Below, piece after piece: positions 23,937 to 35,424 of a stretch of 64,000 nucleotides of DNA. The notes under the pieces were generated by a model. The model saw only the letters and a program-made list of their open reading frames with translations, was not told where the DNA came from and made no database searches. Both the position numbers and the translations under genes were made by a program. Source of the stretch: Artocarpus heterophyllus (taxonomy: Eukaryota; Streptophyta; Magnoliopsida; Rosales; Moraceae); assembly GCA_025403435.1 (NCBI GenBank), contig JAJQZP010000062.1, forward strand, positions 124,001 to 188,000, read 5' to 3'. Each line of letters opens with the position of its first letter. The stretch's first letter is position 1.

Positions 23937-24939
23937 TATTTTTTTGGTTTTATATTCGATGACATTTTACTTGTCAACAACGATATAGGTTTATTGCATG
24001 AAGCCAAGAGATTTCTAGCTAAGAATTTTGAGATGAAAGATCTTTATGGCTCCTCTTTTGTTTTAGGCGTACATATACACCGGGATCGCCCTTGGGATAT
24101 TTTTAGATTATCATAAAAAGGTTATATCAAAAAGGTTTTCAAGAGATAATGGCATGTAGAATTGCAAATCAAGTGATACCCTTGTGGCTAATAGAGACAA
24201 GTTTAGTTACAATCGATGCCCTAAGAATGATTTTGAGATTCAAAAAACGTTGAAGATTCCTTATGCGTCGGCATTAGGGAGTTTGATATATGCTCAGGTT
24301 TGTACGCGTATGGATATTACATACGTTACCAGAATGTTAGGCAGATATTTAAGCAATCCAGGAGTAGACTATTGAAAAGAAGCCAAACAGGTCTTGCAGT
24401 ACTTACAAAGAAGAAAAGACTACATGCTCACATATCGAAGGTCGGATCAACATGGGATCGTTTGGTACATTGACTCAGATTATGTTAGATGCCAAGATAG
24501 TATGAAATCTTCGTTGGGCTATATCGACCTTTTAGTTGGGAGTGCTGTCTCTTGGAAGAATACTAATCAGTCTCTTATAGCCTCTTCTACCATGGTGGGA
24601 GAGTTTATTGCGTGCTATGAAGCGTCCAGTCATGCAATATTGCTGCAGAGTTTTGTCATGGGGCTATGCATAGTGGATGGTATTGAAAGACCGCTCAGGT
24701 TGCTTTGTGACAATATGTCAACAGTACTGTGTTCCAACAATAACAAGAACTCGACGAAGTCGAAACATATAGACATCAAGTTCATAATTATTAAAGAAAG
24801 AGTTTATAATAGACAGTTGTCCATAGAGCACATCGGAACAAACTCCATGGTTGTAGATCCGCTTGCTAAGGGATTGCTATCCAAAGTGTTTCATGAGCAC
24901 AATGTTCGTATGGTGGTCATGTCATTTGAGAATATGTAG
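23937..24939 (+). pseudogene. Element X pol, 3' part: end of reverse transcriptase and RNase H
   Basis: It resumes the X reverse transcriptase exactly at the repeated AAGCA. The catalytic YVDD is reduced to IFDD, followed by KRFLAKNFEMKDL, a frameshift, then IPYASALGSLIYAQ, an in-frame stop at 24375, and a 182-codon open stretch ending at 24939. That stretch covers RNase H (VWYIDSDY, SLIASSTMVGEFIACYEA, KSKHIDIKF, DPLAKGL). RNase H is the best preserved domain of X, but with the upstream breaks the element is dead. Confidence 0.8.
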
Positions 24940-25361
24940 TTTTAGTGAGTTTGTAATTTTATATGCTTTTCGATATAAACATTTTCTGTTACTTTATTTT
25001 ATGAATATTTTGAGGTTCTTTTCTACAAAAATAAAGTTTTAGTTTATTTACACTCTGATTTTGGTATAGTTTAATCTCACTATGGTTTAATCTAGACCAG
25101 TTAGAAATATGTATGTTAAGATCACATTGTATGAAATTTTCATGCTACACATCTATGCTTGATCTTTATCATTAGTTGTATTAGCATATGCAATCATTGA
25201 TAGGCCTAGTTACGGTATATGTAACAAAAATCGCTTTAATTCTATATTGATATGGTTAATGGACAAGATTATTATGCATATGATTTTGATAGCAGAATTC
25301 TTGAGCTTATAAGGTATAACTCACATTTATAAAAGTAAAATATATAACCAAAGTGGGAGAT

Positions 25362-25857
25362 TGTTGAAGTTAAATCCAATTTATGAGCTAATATATTAAA
25401 TAAATATGTATTATAGGCTATCAGATAAGGTTAGCCCTATTAAAGTGATCAGTTTGAGTTTTGGGCTTTATGCACATTAAGTATGGACCTTTTATGTGTA
25501 GAGATAAATATAATTACTAATTTTATGATAGACTAAATTGATAATTAAGTATAACTAACGAGTGCAGTTATATAAAACGATTGTGGTATCCAAACCAGTG
25601 CGTATGTTTTTTTTTTTTGCACCTATCTTTAGAGATATTATAGAAAACACATAGACTTTTCTAAAAAATGGCTTACGTACTAGACTTAAAAAGACTTTCA
25701 ACCTTAAGGTCAGGAATCATATTCTAATTTATAGATTCAGGTTAGCTTTCGTATCTTGTTAATTGTTTCAGTGATTTGACGAGAACAATCTGGGTTTGAT
25801 GATAGTTTCATCTCCTAAGATTAAGTTTTACGATATTCTATACTATTATACCCGACA
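25362..25857 (+). mobile_element. 3' LTR of element X
   Basis: It starts TGTTGAAGTTAAATCC directly after a polypurine tract AAAGTGGGAGAT and ends ATACCCGACA. The terminal inverted repeat is TGTYGG/CCGACA. It is followed by block 2. Confidence 0.7.
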
Positions 25858-26975
25858 ATATATATGTCAACTTTCCATGATTATAAATATATCATTCAGG
25901 AACGAGATCTTAACAAAGTTCAAATTGTTATCTTTCCAGATATCAAGGTTGACTGTAGAACTGCATAAAAAAAAAAAAGAAGGAAAACTGGGACAAACAC
26001 GAGTGCTGGCGAGCATCATCTTGTAACAGATCAGAAATAATCATGAGATATAATGGTGATATATAATATGCAAAAGCACGTACCTGATATCCTGTGGGAT
26101 CAAATTGTAGAAAGATTGACTCTATGCAGAGGGCAAAGGCGCACGTATGCTCGCAAACTAGATTCCAAAGCTAAAATCAGTCTCTTCTTTCTTTCTTTTT
26201 TTTTCCTACGATCTTTGAGAAATTTTACGGAAGAAAATGAAGGAAGGAAAAGAAACGTTTTCCCCCCTTCTGTTTGCTGTTGGAAATAAAAGAACAATAA
26301 AAGTCGTTTACACAAATAAACAAAAGGAGACTGCAATTAAAAAAAAAAAGAAAAGAAAAAGCAAAGGATATGTATGCAAACTAGATTCCAAAGCTAAAAC
26401 ATTTTTTTTTTTTTGGTGATTTATAGAAAAGAAGAGAGGAACAGAAACTTTTTTTTTAAAAAAAATTTGATCTGTTAGCAGTTGCCAAAAATAGAGGGAA
26501 TAAAAGTTCTTTGAACAAATAAAAGAAAAGGAGACCAGAATTAAAACCAAAGAAAACAAAGGACATGTTTGCAAAGCAGATTCCAAAGCTAAACCTGTCT
26601 CTCTCTCTCTAGGGTTTATAATATTTGAGAAACTTTAGGAAAGAAAAAAGAAGAAAGGCAAATAATTTTTTTTTGTTCGGTTGGTTTTGCTGGAAATGAG
26701 AGGAACAATAAAATTTGTTTACACAAATGAAACACAAGATATGAAAAGCAGCTGCTGATTTGTGTTGGCTTGGTTTAAGATCAAATTTAAGTGAATTCTT
26801 CAGAGTTTGAGATGATATTGATGAGATATGGAAATAGAATGCAAGAATAAGAGTCAACGTGCCAATAATACACGTCATCATGATGCCTAATAAAAAAAAA
26901 AAAGACAGACAAAACAAAGGTTCGACCACATTGGTTAGCCATTTCTTTGCTAGCTGCTAAAGCGCCTATGGCACA
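25858..26975. repeat. Block 2: second copy of X's downstream flank
   Basis: It aligns with 17558-18840 of block 1 and 29124-30590 of block 3. It contains the ~195 bp repeats with three boundary motifs (26144, 26374, 26571), one fewer than block 1 and two fewer than block 3. Homology ends near 26975 (TAGCTGCTAA). No gene. Confidence 0.7.
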
Positions 26976-27169
26976 TAAAATAATAAAAATAAGAATGGGA
27001 GCTGGTAAGTTTAATTATTTATTTATTTATTTTTTGTCTTTCACAGAGTAATGTACAAGTTGTTCATCAAATAATTATGATATTAATAAAGCCGCAAGCA
27101 ACAAATGCACGCGTATACAACAAATAAGATAAATCAACATGCATTTCCAACCGCCTTGAATTAAATTAA

Positions 27170-27945
27170 GAAAAAATTAACACTAAATAAAATAAGTAAT
27201 GGGAAGCAATTTTTCTCTGAAACGGCTTGATTCTTAATACTACTAAAGGAGAGGAAAGTAAACCCATTTATCGTGACTCAAAACAGTGTACAAATAGCAG
27301 TGTTTTCTTTCTTTTGCCCTTTAATGGTTAGTTTATTTTTTAGTCGGTCCTGGTTTTTTTTTTTCATTTTAACGTTACTTACATATTTCATACAATTTCA
27401 AAAATCTCTCTTTGCCGACAATTTACGGCCCCGCTCTGTTTTGTTTTTTATGATAAGGAAAGAGGTTAGGTGGCCATTTTTGTTTGAAACAAATTTTGCC
27501 CCTTGTGTGTGATAGTGACAACATAACAGCTAATTACATCTCAAACCTAAGTACTCGCGTTTATAATTTAGCGTTTTTCCAATTATGCCCATAGTGGTAG
27601 TTTTCTGTAGGTGTTCTTTTGGTCATTTAAGAGAAAAAAGGTTTAAGTGACATTATTGCCGTTTACTGTATTACAGCTGTCCACTTTTCTCGGATTTAAC
27701 TTCCTCCTCCTCTTCTTCGTCGTCCGTCTCTTCGTTTGCGGGTTTCTTGCTCTCTACTCATATTTTTTCCTTCCTCTTTTTCTTCTTTTTTTCTCCCTTT
27801 CATTTACTTCTTCTTTGTTCTGTTTTTTTACCCATTTATGGAGCATCTATTTTCCTTTTTATTTTGCAGTTGGTGTGAGATAATTGTGTCGGTGTGATTC
27901 TTTGCCAAAAAATGTTCAATCAAGAGAGAGAGAGACATGGACAGA
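27170..27945 (+). repeat. Noncoding segment duplicated at 44640-45560
   Basis: From GGGAAGCAATTTTTCTCT through CAAATAGCAGTGTTTTC to the GTGTCGG(T)GTGATTCTTTGCC and AGAGAGACATGGACAGAGA end, it matches 44650-45565 with many indels in the T-rich parts. Open frames are short and T/F-rich. It may be promoter/leader sequence of an unrecognised gene; I see no product. Confidence 0.65.
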
Positions 27946-27954
27946 GAGAAACAT

Positions 27955-28444
27955 GAAAAATTAACACTAATTGTTAAAAGAAAGAGATCATAATAGATAA
28001 TTGCCTATAAAGTACATATAATTGCATATTCACTTACTAAGGATTACTACCCAAAGTGTTTTATGAACACAATACATGTATAGTGATCATGTCATTTAAG
28101 GATATACAGTTTTAATAAAAATTTGTAATTTTAGATTTTTTTTTATATAGACACATTTTTTGTTATTTTACTTTATAGATATTTTGAGGTTTTTTTTAAT
28201 ATTATATTTCATGAAATTTTAATACTACACATCCATGTTTGGTCTTTATCATTAGTTGTATTAGTATATATGATCATTAATAAGTCTAGATACGACATAT
28301 ATAATGAAAATCGATTTGATCCTATATTGATATACTTAATGGACAAAATTATTAATATGCATATGATTTTAATACCAGAGTTCTTGAGCTCATAAGATAT
28401 AATTTATATTTATAAAAGTAAAATATATAACTCAAGTGTGATAT
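27955..28444 (+). pseudogene. Second, more decayed copy of X RNase H end and 3' internal sequence
   Basis: It matches 24780-25361: relics of the RNase H C-terminus (LPKVFYEHN), then the same AT-rich stretch before the LTR. It leads straight into the LTR at 28445. There is no upstream pol, so this is a truncated copy. Confidence 0.65.
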
Positions 28445-29123
28445 TGTTGGAGTTAAATCTAATATATGGTCTAATAAATTAAATAAATCTATATTATAGA
28501 TTATTAGACAAGATTAACCCTATTAAACTAATCAATTTAAGTTTTAGATTTTAATACATCATTAAGTTTGAATTTCTTATATATAAAGGCTAAAATATAA
28601 TTACTAGCTTTATAATCAATTAAATTAATTATTAAGTATAACTGACAAGTGTAATAAAAAATAGTTGTATTCTCCAAGTTAAATTGTACTTTTTTTGTTT
28701 GGTATCTATTTTTGAAGAGATTATAGAAAAAACACAAAGACTTTCTCTCACGGAGCCTTAAGTATTACTCCTTGTTTGGCATTATGGTGAGAACCACGGT
28801 TCCCACCACAAACTCAGTTATAAACAATGTAAAGCTTTCACATGCTACAGTAACAATTTAAAAAATTGTTACAGTGTAAAGCTTTCACATGTTACAGTAA
28901 AAGTGGTTCCCACCACCGGTTCCCACCACCTTCCAAACACCCCTTTAGACTTATAATATTTTCCACCTTCAAGCTCAGTAATCACATTCTAATTTATAAA
29001 TTTAGGTTAATTTTCATGTGTTGTTAATTATCTTAATAATTTGAGATAAACAATTTAAGTTTAATGATAGTTTTCATCTCCTAAGATTAAGTTTTACGAT
29101 ATTCTATGCTATCATACCCGACA
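28445..29123 (+). mobile_element. X-family LTR preceding block 3, with a MITE inside
   Basis: It starts TGTTGGAGTTAAATCT and ends ATACCCGACA. Without the 177 bp MITE at 28768-28944 it is about 500 bp, the same as the LTR at 25362. Confidence 0.7.
28768..28944. mobile_element. Harbinger-type MITE inside the LTR
   Basis: A 177 bp element with ends CTCCTTGTTTGG and CCAAACACCCCT, and a 3-bp duplication TTA at 28765-28767 and 28945-28947. Internally it holds two copies of TGTAAAGCTTTCACATG and a foldback AACAATTTAAAAAATTGTT. The other X LTRs lack it, giving the empty site. Confidence 0.75.
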
Positions 29124-29427
29124 ACATACACGTCAACTTTCCATGACTGTAAACATATCACTCAGGATCAAGATCATATCAAAGTTCAAATTGTTATCCT
29201 TCCAGATATCAAGGTTGACTTTGGAACTGCATAAGAAAAATGAGAAAAAAAAAGGGAAAACCGGGACAAACACAATAGAGCTGGCGAGCATCATTTTTTA
29301 ACAGATCAGAAATCATCATGAGATATAATGGCGATATATAATATGCAAAAGCACGTACCTGATATCCTGCAGGATCAAATTGTAGAAAGATTGACTCAAT
29401 GCAGAGAGCAAAGGCGCACGTATGTTC

Positions 29428-30260
29428 GCAAACTAGATTCCAAAGCGAAAACCAGTCTCTTCTTTTTTTTTTTTTTTCAACGATCTTTGAGAAATTTTAG
29501 GGCAGAAAACGAAGGAAGGAAAGAAACGTTTTTCCCCCTCTGTTTGCTGTTGGAAATAAAAGAACAATAAAAGTCGTTTACACAAATAAAACAAAAGCAG
29601 ACTGCAATTAAAAAAAAAAAGAGCAAAGAATATGTATGCAAACTAGATTCCAAAGCTAAAACAGTTTTTTTTTTTTTTTGGTGACTTATAGAAAAGAACA
29701 GAGGAACGGAGACTTTTTTTTTTTTTTAATTTTGATCTGTTGGCAGTTGCAGGAAACAAAGAAATAAAAGTTTTTTGAACAAATAAAAGAAAAGGAGACT
29801 AGAATTAAAAGCAAAGAAAACGAAGGATATGTATGCAAAGCAGACTCCAAAGCTAAAACAGTTTTTTTTTTTTTGGTGATTTATAGAAAAGAAGAGAGGA
29901 ACAGAAACTTTTTTTGTTTTTAAATTTTGATCTGTTGGCAGTCGCTGGAAATAGAGGGAATAAAAGTTTTTTGAACAAACAAAAGAAAAGGAGACTAGAA
30001 TTAAAAGCAAAGAAAACGAAGGATATGTATGCAAAGCAGATTCCAAAACTAAAACAGTTTTTTTTTTTTTTTTTGGTGATTTATAGAAAAGAAGAGAGGA
30101 ACAGAAACTTTTTTTTTTCTTTTTCTAAATTTTGATCTGTTGGCAGTTGCTGGAAATAGAGGGAATAAAAGTTTTTGAACAAATAAAAGAAAAAAAGACT
30201 AGAATTAAAACCAAAGAAAACGAAGGATATATATGCAAAGCAGATTCCAAAGCTAAAACC
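29428..30260. repeat. ~195 bp tandem repeats in block 3 (5 boundary motifs)
   Basis: Boundary motifs lie at about 29428, 29637, 29836, 30030 and 30236, giving four full units. The open frames at 29726-30046 and 30081-30455 (minus) are repeat read-through of poly-F/S composition. Confidence 0.75.
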
Positions 30261-32364
30261 TCTCTCTCTCAAAGATTTATAATCTTTGAGAAACTTTAGG
30301 AAAGAATAAAGAAGGAAGGCAAATAAACTTTTTTTTTTTTTCTGTTGGTTTTGCTGGAAATAAGAGGAACAATAAAATATGTTTACACAAATAAAACACA
30401 AGGACATGAAAAGCAGTGGCTGATTTGTGTTCGCTTGGTTTGAGATCCAATTCAAGTGAGTTCTTCAGAGTTTGAGATGATAGTGATGAGATATGGAAAT
30501 GAAGGCAAGAATAAGAGTCAACGTGCGAATAATACACGTCATTCTGATGCCTAACAAAAAAAAAAGACAGCGACAAAAGAAAGGTCCGACCACCTCGATT
30601 AGGCTTTAATGCTTGATGAGATCATCGACTATGTGAATTTCTTCCAATTCCAAGTCATAATAAAGTTTCCCCTTTTTGTCATTCGCAAATATTTTTCTAA
30701 TTCCTGATCAATACTTGTTATTTTTTCCTCCTGTTAAATTAATTACAAAAGAATTTGAGGGAATCACATGGTCGACGTTTTCTTCAAGATATGATTATTT
30801 AATATCTATTAGTTTACCAATCATGTATTAATATTTGGGCTTTTTTTTTTTCTTTTGGTGGGTAAAACATGTTCTAAGTATGAGCAGCTGTTGTTGCTCT
30901 TGCTGCTGATATGTCCTCTGAGGTAAACAAAACCATTTGAACAGGTGCTGCTCGACGGTGCAGTTGCAGACGTAGAGGGGATGGAGGAAGCTCGAAGGGG
31001 GAGGTGATGAAAATGGAGGAGCCTTGGTTCGTCTTCTTTTTTTCTTTCTAATTACTTTTCCTGTGTTTTTTATCCTTTCTTTTTTCCTCTCCCTAAAGAC
31101 TACTTTTTTTTTTTCTTTTTGGAGAAAAAGGACTGCTTCTTATCATGTATGGGATAATTATTTTCTGGATAAGTGTTTTCTGTAGAGAAAAGCCCTTTAA
31201 TTTTTACCAGGTGTTTGAAAAGTAACAAAATTTATAATTTTTATTATTATTAATTAAAAATAGTATAAAATTTTTATATATTATAATAATAATAATAAAA
31301 AAATTATTATAGTATAAAATTTTTACATATTACAGTAAATATAATTTTAACTAATAGTTCTTGTTATTTTTTTAGTGTATTGTGTGGGACATTTTTTTGT
31401 TACTAATTCGTTTGTGCTCGCTTTTTACCTCAAAATTTATTTATTTATTTTTCATAAATCACTTTTTGTGTTCAGCTGGTAAACTTTATGCTTAGCGAGT
31501 GCAATTGCTGGTTGTAAAAAAAATAATATTAATAATAAAAGAAACTTGCTAAGCAAAATCATCCGCCGAGATCAACTGAAAACTATATTATAGCCTTTTG
31601 ATTAGCCTCACGTGAGTCCACCTACCAGGTATTACAACTATATCTTCGTTTTCGTCCATCCCAAAAAAAAAAAAAAATGTGTTCTACGTATTTGGTTCCT
31701 CTTTTATTTTGTTGATGGTGTTGTCACACCTTGTGCTATTTTGGCAGCTCCCATAGCACCGATTATCTTCTAACAATTATTATTGAAAATAAAATAAACT
31801 AAAATTGAAGAAAAGTCACATGTGATGTGCCAGTGATATTGCATAATGCCATAAAGCATGCGGAGAATATTAAACAAATGTAAAGAAGGGCGGGTTTGTG
31901 TAAAGCTACAAGACGTTGTTGATAAGATCATAAATGGGTCGTGATGCGATCTGGTTCTATGAGTCCACTTTAATATTTTATTTATTCTCTTTATTGCCAA
32001 AAAAAGAAAAGAAAAGAAAAATCTATGCCAAATAATTTAATCCTCAGAGTAACGTCCTTTTCTTGTCCCCTATATGGCCGTACATCACAAGTTGTCAAGC
32101 AGATAGAAAAGATCATCACTACTTTAATCACCGCTTGGACCCTTGGATCGTTGTACTGCGCTGCCTTTTTTTTACAAGTCTTCCACTTTTTTCGTAATTT
32201 TCCTAAAGAGACAAATAATGATGGAAATACTTGTTCCCATTAGCCACAGATGCATTAACCATGTGAAGTGCAATATGACACGTTCAATTACGCCCGTGAC
32301 TCAGCAGAGTACGCCGGCCTTACTGCACCCTTTATTGACTGCCTCCAGCTTATATCAAAGTTTA

Positions 32365-32540
32365 GGGGGTGTTTAAAAAAAATATAGGAATTAATAGTAA
32401 AATTTATTTTATTATAGTATATAAAAATTTTACATTATAATATATTTTTTATTATTATTATAATACATAAAAATTTTATATTATTTATAATTAAAATTAT
32501 AATAAAAATTAAATGATTCTTACTATTATCAAACACACCC
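32365..32540. mobile_element. Tourist/Harbinger-type MITE at the end of block 3
   Basis: A 176 bp AT-rich element, GGGGGTGTTTAAAA...ATCAAACACACCC, flanked by TTA (32362-32364 and 32541-32543). Its truncated twin is at 22541-22640. Confidence 0.7.
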
Positions 32541-32545
32541 TTAAT

Positions 32546-33880
32546 TTCTCATAACGATTCGTCTATCTCCAGCATCGTGTCCTTGAACTTTTTTAAAAAT
32601 GTAACGTGATACATATATTTATTACAAGAAAAGTGAAATGATTCGGTGTGGAGTCATTTTTGGCATCTTTCAAATTTTTTAAGAGCCCGGGCAAACAGTT
32701 GATGTCAGAAACTACTTTATTTAACATACACTACTTTTATGTTTAGTTGATCTTTGTTTAGTCAAGAAAATACGAGTGTACTATGTTGTTAATTATGACA
32801 AAACAATTGAATTTTAAAATGTTTGCATTCGCATCAATCTCTTACCGACCATGAACCTTCTCCAATATTTGTCACTCCGCCCTAAAAAAGTTGTCTAAAT
32901 TTCTACTAATCGTCCTTTTCTTCCCTTTCTTTTTTGGCATAGTCTGTGGTGAAAAAAAAAAGTGTACCCACCCAAGCCTGTCATGGATCATCTTTATTGC
33001 ACCAATAATGAAGAAAGTGATGCCCCATAAGCCTTCAACACGTTAATATTTCACGTCTTAGTCAAATGTCTTTGGATTCAAACTTATCACCTTAGCAATA
33101 TTACAAATTCACAAACTATCAACCTGTCTTTTCTCAAGATTTTATTTTATTTTTTGGCTAAAAACACTGGATGGTTTTCTTGGCCCACTGTCCATCACGT
33201 TAGCAGTCATTGATGTAATTGTACCCATTACATTGTACATAATTGTATATAGCAATGAAATTCCTTTGCTCAAACTATCTGAGCTATTCCGCAAACGGAT
33301 TACCTTCTCTTCCTGTACTACTCTACATGTTCGTTTCTCTCACTATTTCTATTTATTTATAAGCTTTTGAAGCCAAAATGGCGGAAAACATATATTGCAA
33401 GACTAAAATAACGGGTAAAGAGTTCTATTACCAGAATTCTTCTAAACAAAGGTGATGTATTTCAAATATTAGTTCGCAAATGCTTGGAACTAATAATATG
33501 TTTGAACATTCCTATTTATGCGTTTTTCACCTTGTGCATCTTAATATTTCTTTGCGGAAACCATGAAATCCTCTTGACCCAATTATATTTCAGATCCCCG
33601 TTGTTGTTGATGTTGTCGTCGTCGTCGTCTAAAGACTCTAAAAATTACATACTATTTGTTACATACATTTTTCTCCCCTTGATTGAAAAAATTAATGTGA
33701 ACAGATTTGAAGTATAAATGCCTCATAATATATAACTTGGAAGTCATTGGTGAAGTCCAAGCAATCAACAATAGCATCAGCGTACAAAGAGTTAAACCAA
33801 TCAATGAACATGAGCCTCGGATGGTCACAGCGTAGAAAGAGTTGGACCGGTCGATACATATCGATAGAATATGTTATTCA
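32546..33880. other. Intergenic DNA, no gene seen
   Basis: AT-rich sequence with a (GTC)n-like microsatellite near 33617-33630. The 77-codon frame at 33484 is hydrophobic with no recognisable family. Confidence 0.5.
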
Positions 33881-35424
33881 TTAATATGCATCCCTTATTT
33901 TGGAGTTAATATTTATTTTTTCTCTTTGTAAAATTGTTTTAACATATTATTTTATAACATTATCAACAAATATTATGAATATTGAAACCTGCTATAATTT
34001 TAATTTTGCTTTTCATAGATTGACAATAATTATAACGATTGAAAAGAAGAATTAATCAAATTTGTATTATATTTAATTTTAATTTTATCTCTAAATCTTT
34101 CCTATAAAATTGATATGTATATATGTGTGCATGTACGTGTATATAAATTAGCTTTAATACTGTAACGATCTTTATTTTCTCAACCGTACCACATAAATTT
34201 ACTTATAAGCTATACACACACACTAACTAAAATGTTGTATGATGTTAGAATTTATATAATTTGTCTAAATATTGTTATGAATATTTCTATCTTATTTAAA
34301 CTTAACTTTGCCTACAATTTGTCATGATATGAATACATTTCATAATTTTAATAAGAACTTAGTATTAAATTTAATATACATAATTTCATTATTGTACTAA
34401 CTAATTTTATTATATTATTGATAAATTTTATTAATCTTTATTGAATCTTACTATGATTTAATTATTTCTTTTATTTGTTTTTAAATTAATAATAATTAAT
34501 ACAATCAAAAATAAAGATTAATCAAGCTCAAACAATATTTAATTTTGATTTTGTTTTTAGTTTTTTTCTACAAACCCTTTTTTAATAGTTAAACAATAAG
34601 TCCAACAGAATATAAATTAAATAGTCATTAAGCAAAAAAGATACAATGAATAAAACATTCTTAATATATATGATAAAATATATTACACATATAAGTTAAA
34701 TAACAAAATTAAAACATCGGATCTCATAATCTGAACACATTATCAAACCTTAAGCAGGATGCATTTCGAGAGTAATAAATACTCTGTAATATCAGCCATC
34801 CCAATATTAACACTAATGAATCTTAAAGTTTGAAGAACAGCATGTTACAAAACACAAAAAATAATAATAATAATAATAAACATAAAATAAAAGTCAACAT
34901 CACATAAACAAAAAAGGTTATTCAAAACACAGAACCGTAAACTTTAAACATACTGTAAATAAAACCAAAAAATTACAAATGGAGATGCAAATCCAATGAC
35001 TGCTTCTTACCATCTTTATCCCAATCCAGCTTGAAAGTAATAGTGTCAGACTTTAGATAAACAACAAACATTCTGTCTAGCAATTCTTCAGCAGTTGAAG
35101 CAGCAACAAAAATTTGTCTTCACCTATGTTGTATAAAATTCTCTTCCACAGCATGATCTAAAAACTTCAACAAACTATTATAAAAACTGCTAACATTTAA
35201 AAGCCCTAATGGTTTCGAATGAATACCCAACAGTTTCCCACTAATAGCTACAAACATTTCTTCAAGAGTTCTTATGCCACTAGGTAAAACTATAAACCAT
35301 CAACCATATTAATCATCGCTTCTATACGTTCACAAATGCAGCCAACTTTTTTCTCTACACCTATAGTATTACCATAAATGTTGACCTGAGAAAGAACTTT
35401 AGGTTTAGTCCCCAATACTTAAGC

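Larger units (their letters stand above)
29124..32545. repeat. Block 3: third copy of X's downstream flank
   Basis: It aligns with block 1 to the truncated MITE at 22640. It lacks a piece of block 1 (about 18830-19280), the Y-type solo LTR and the hAT element, but carries its own ~200 bp AT-rich insertion at about 31183-31400. It contains the ~195 bp repeats (next entry) and no recognisable gene. Confidence 0.75.
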
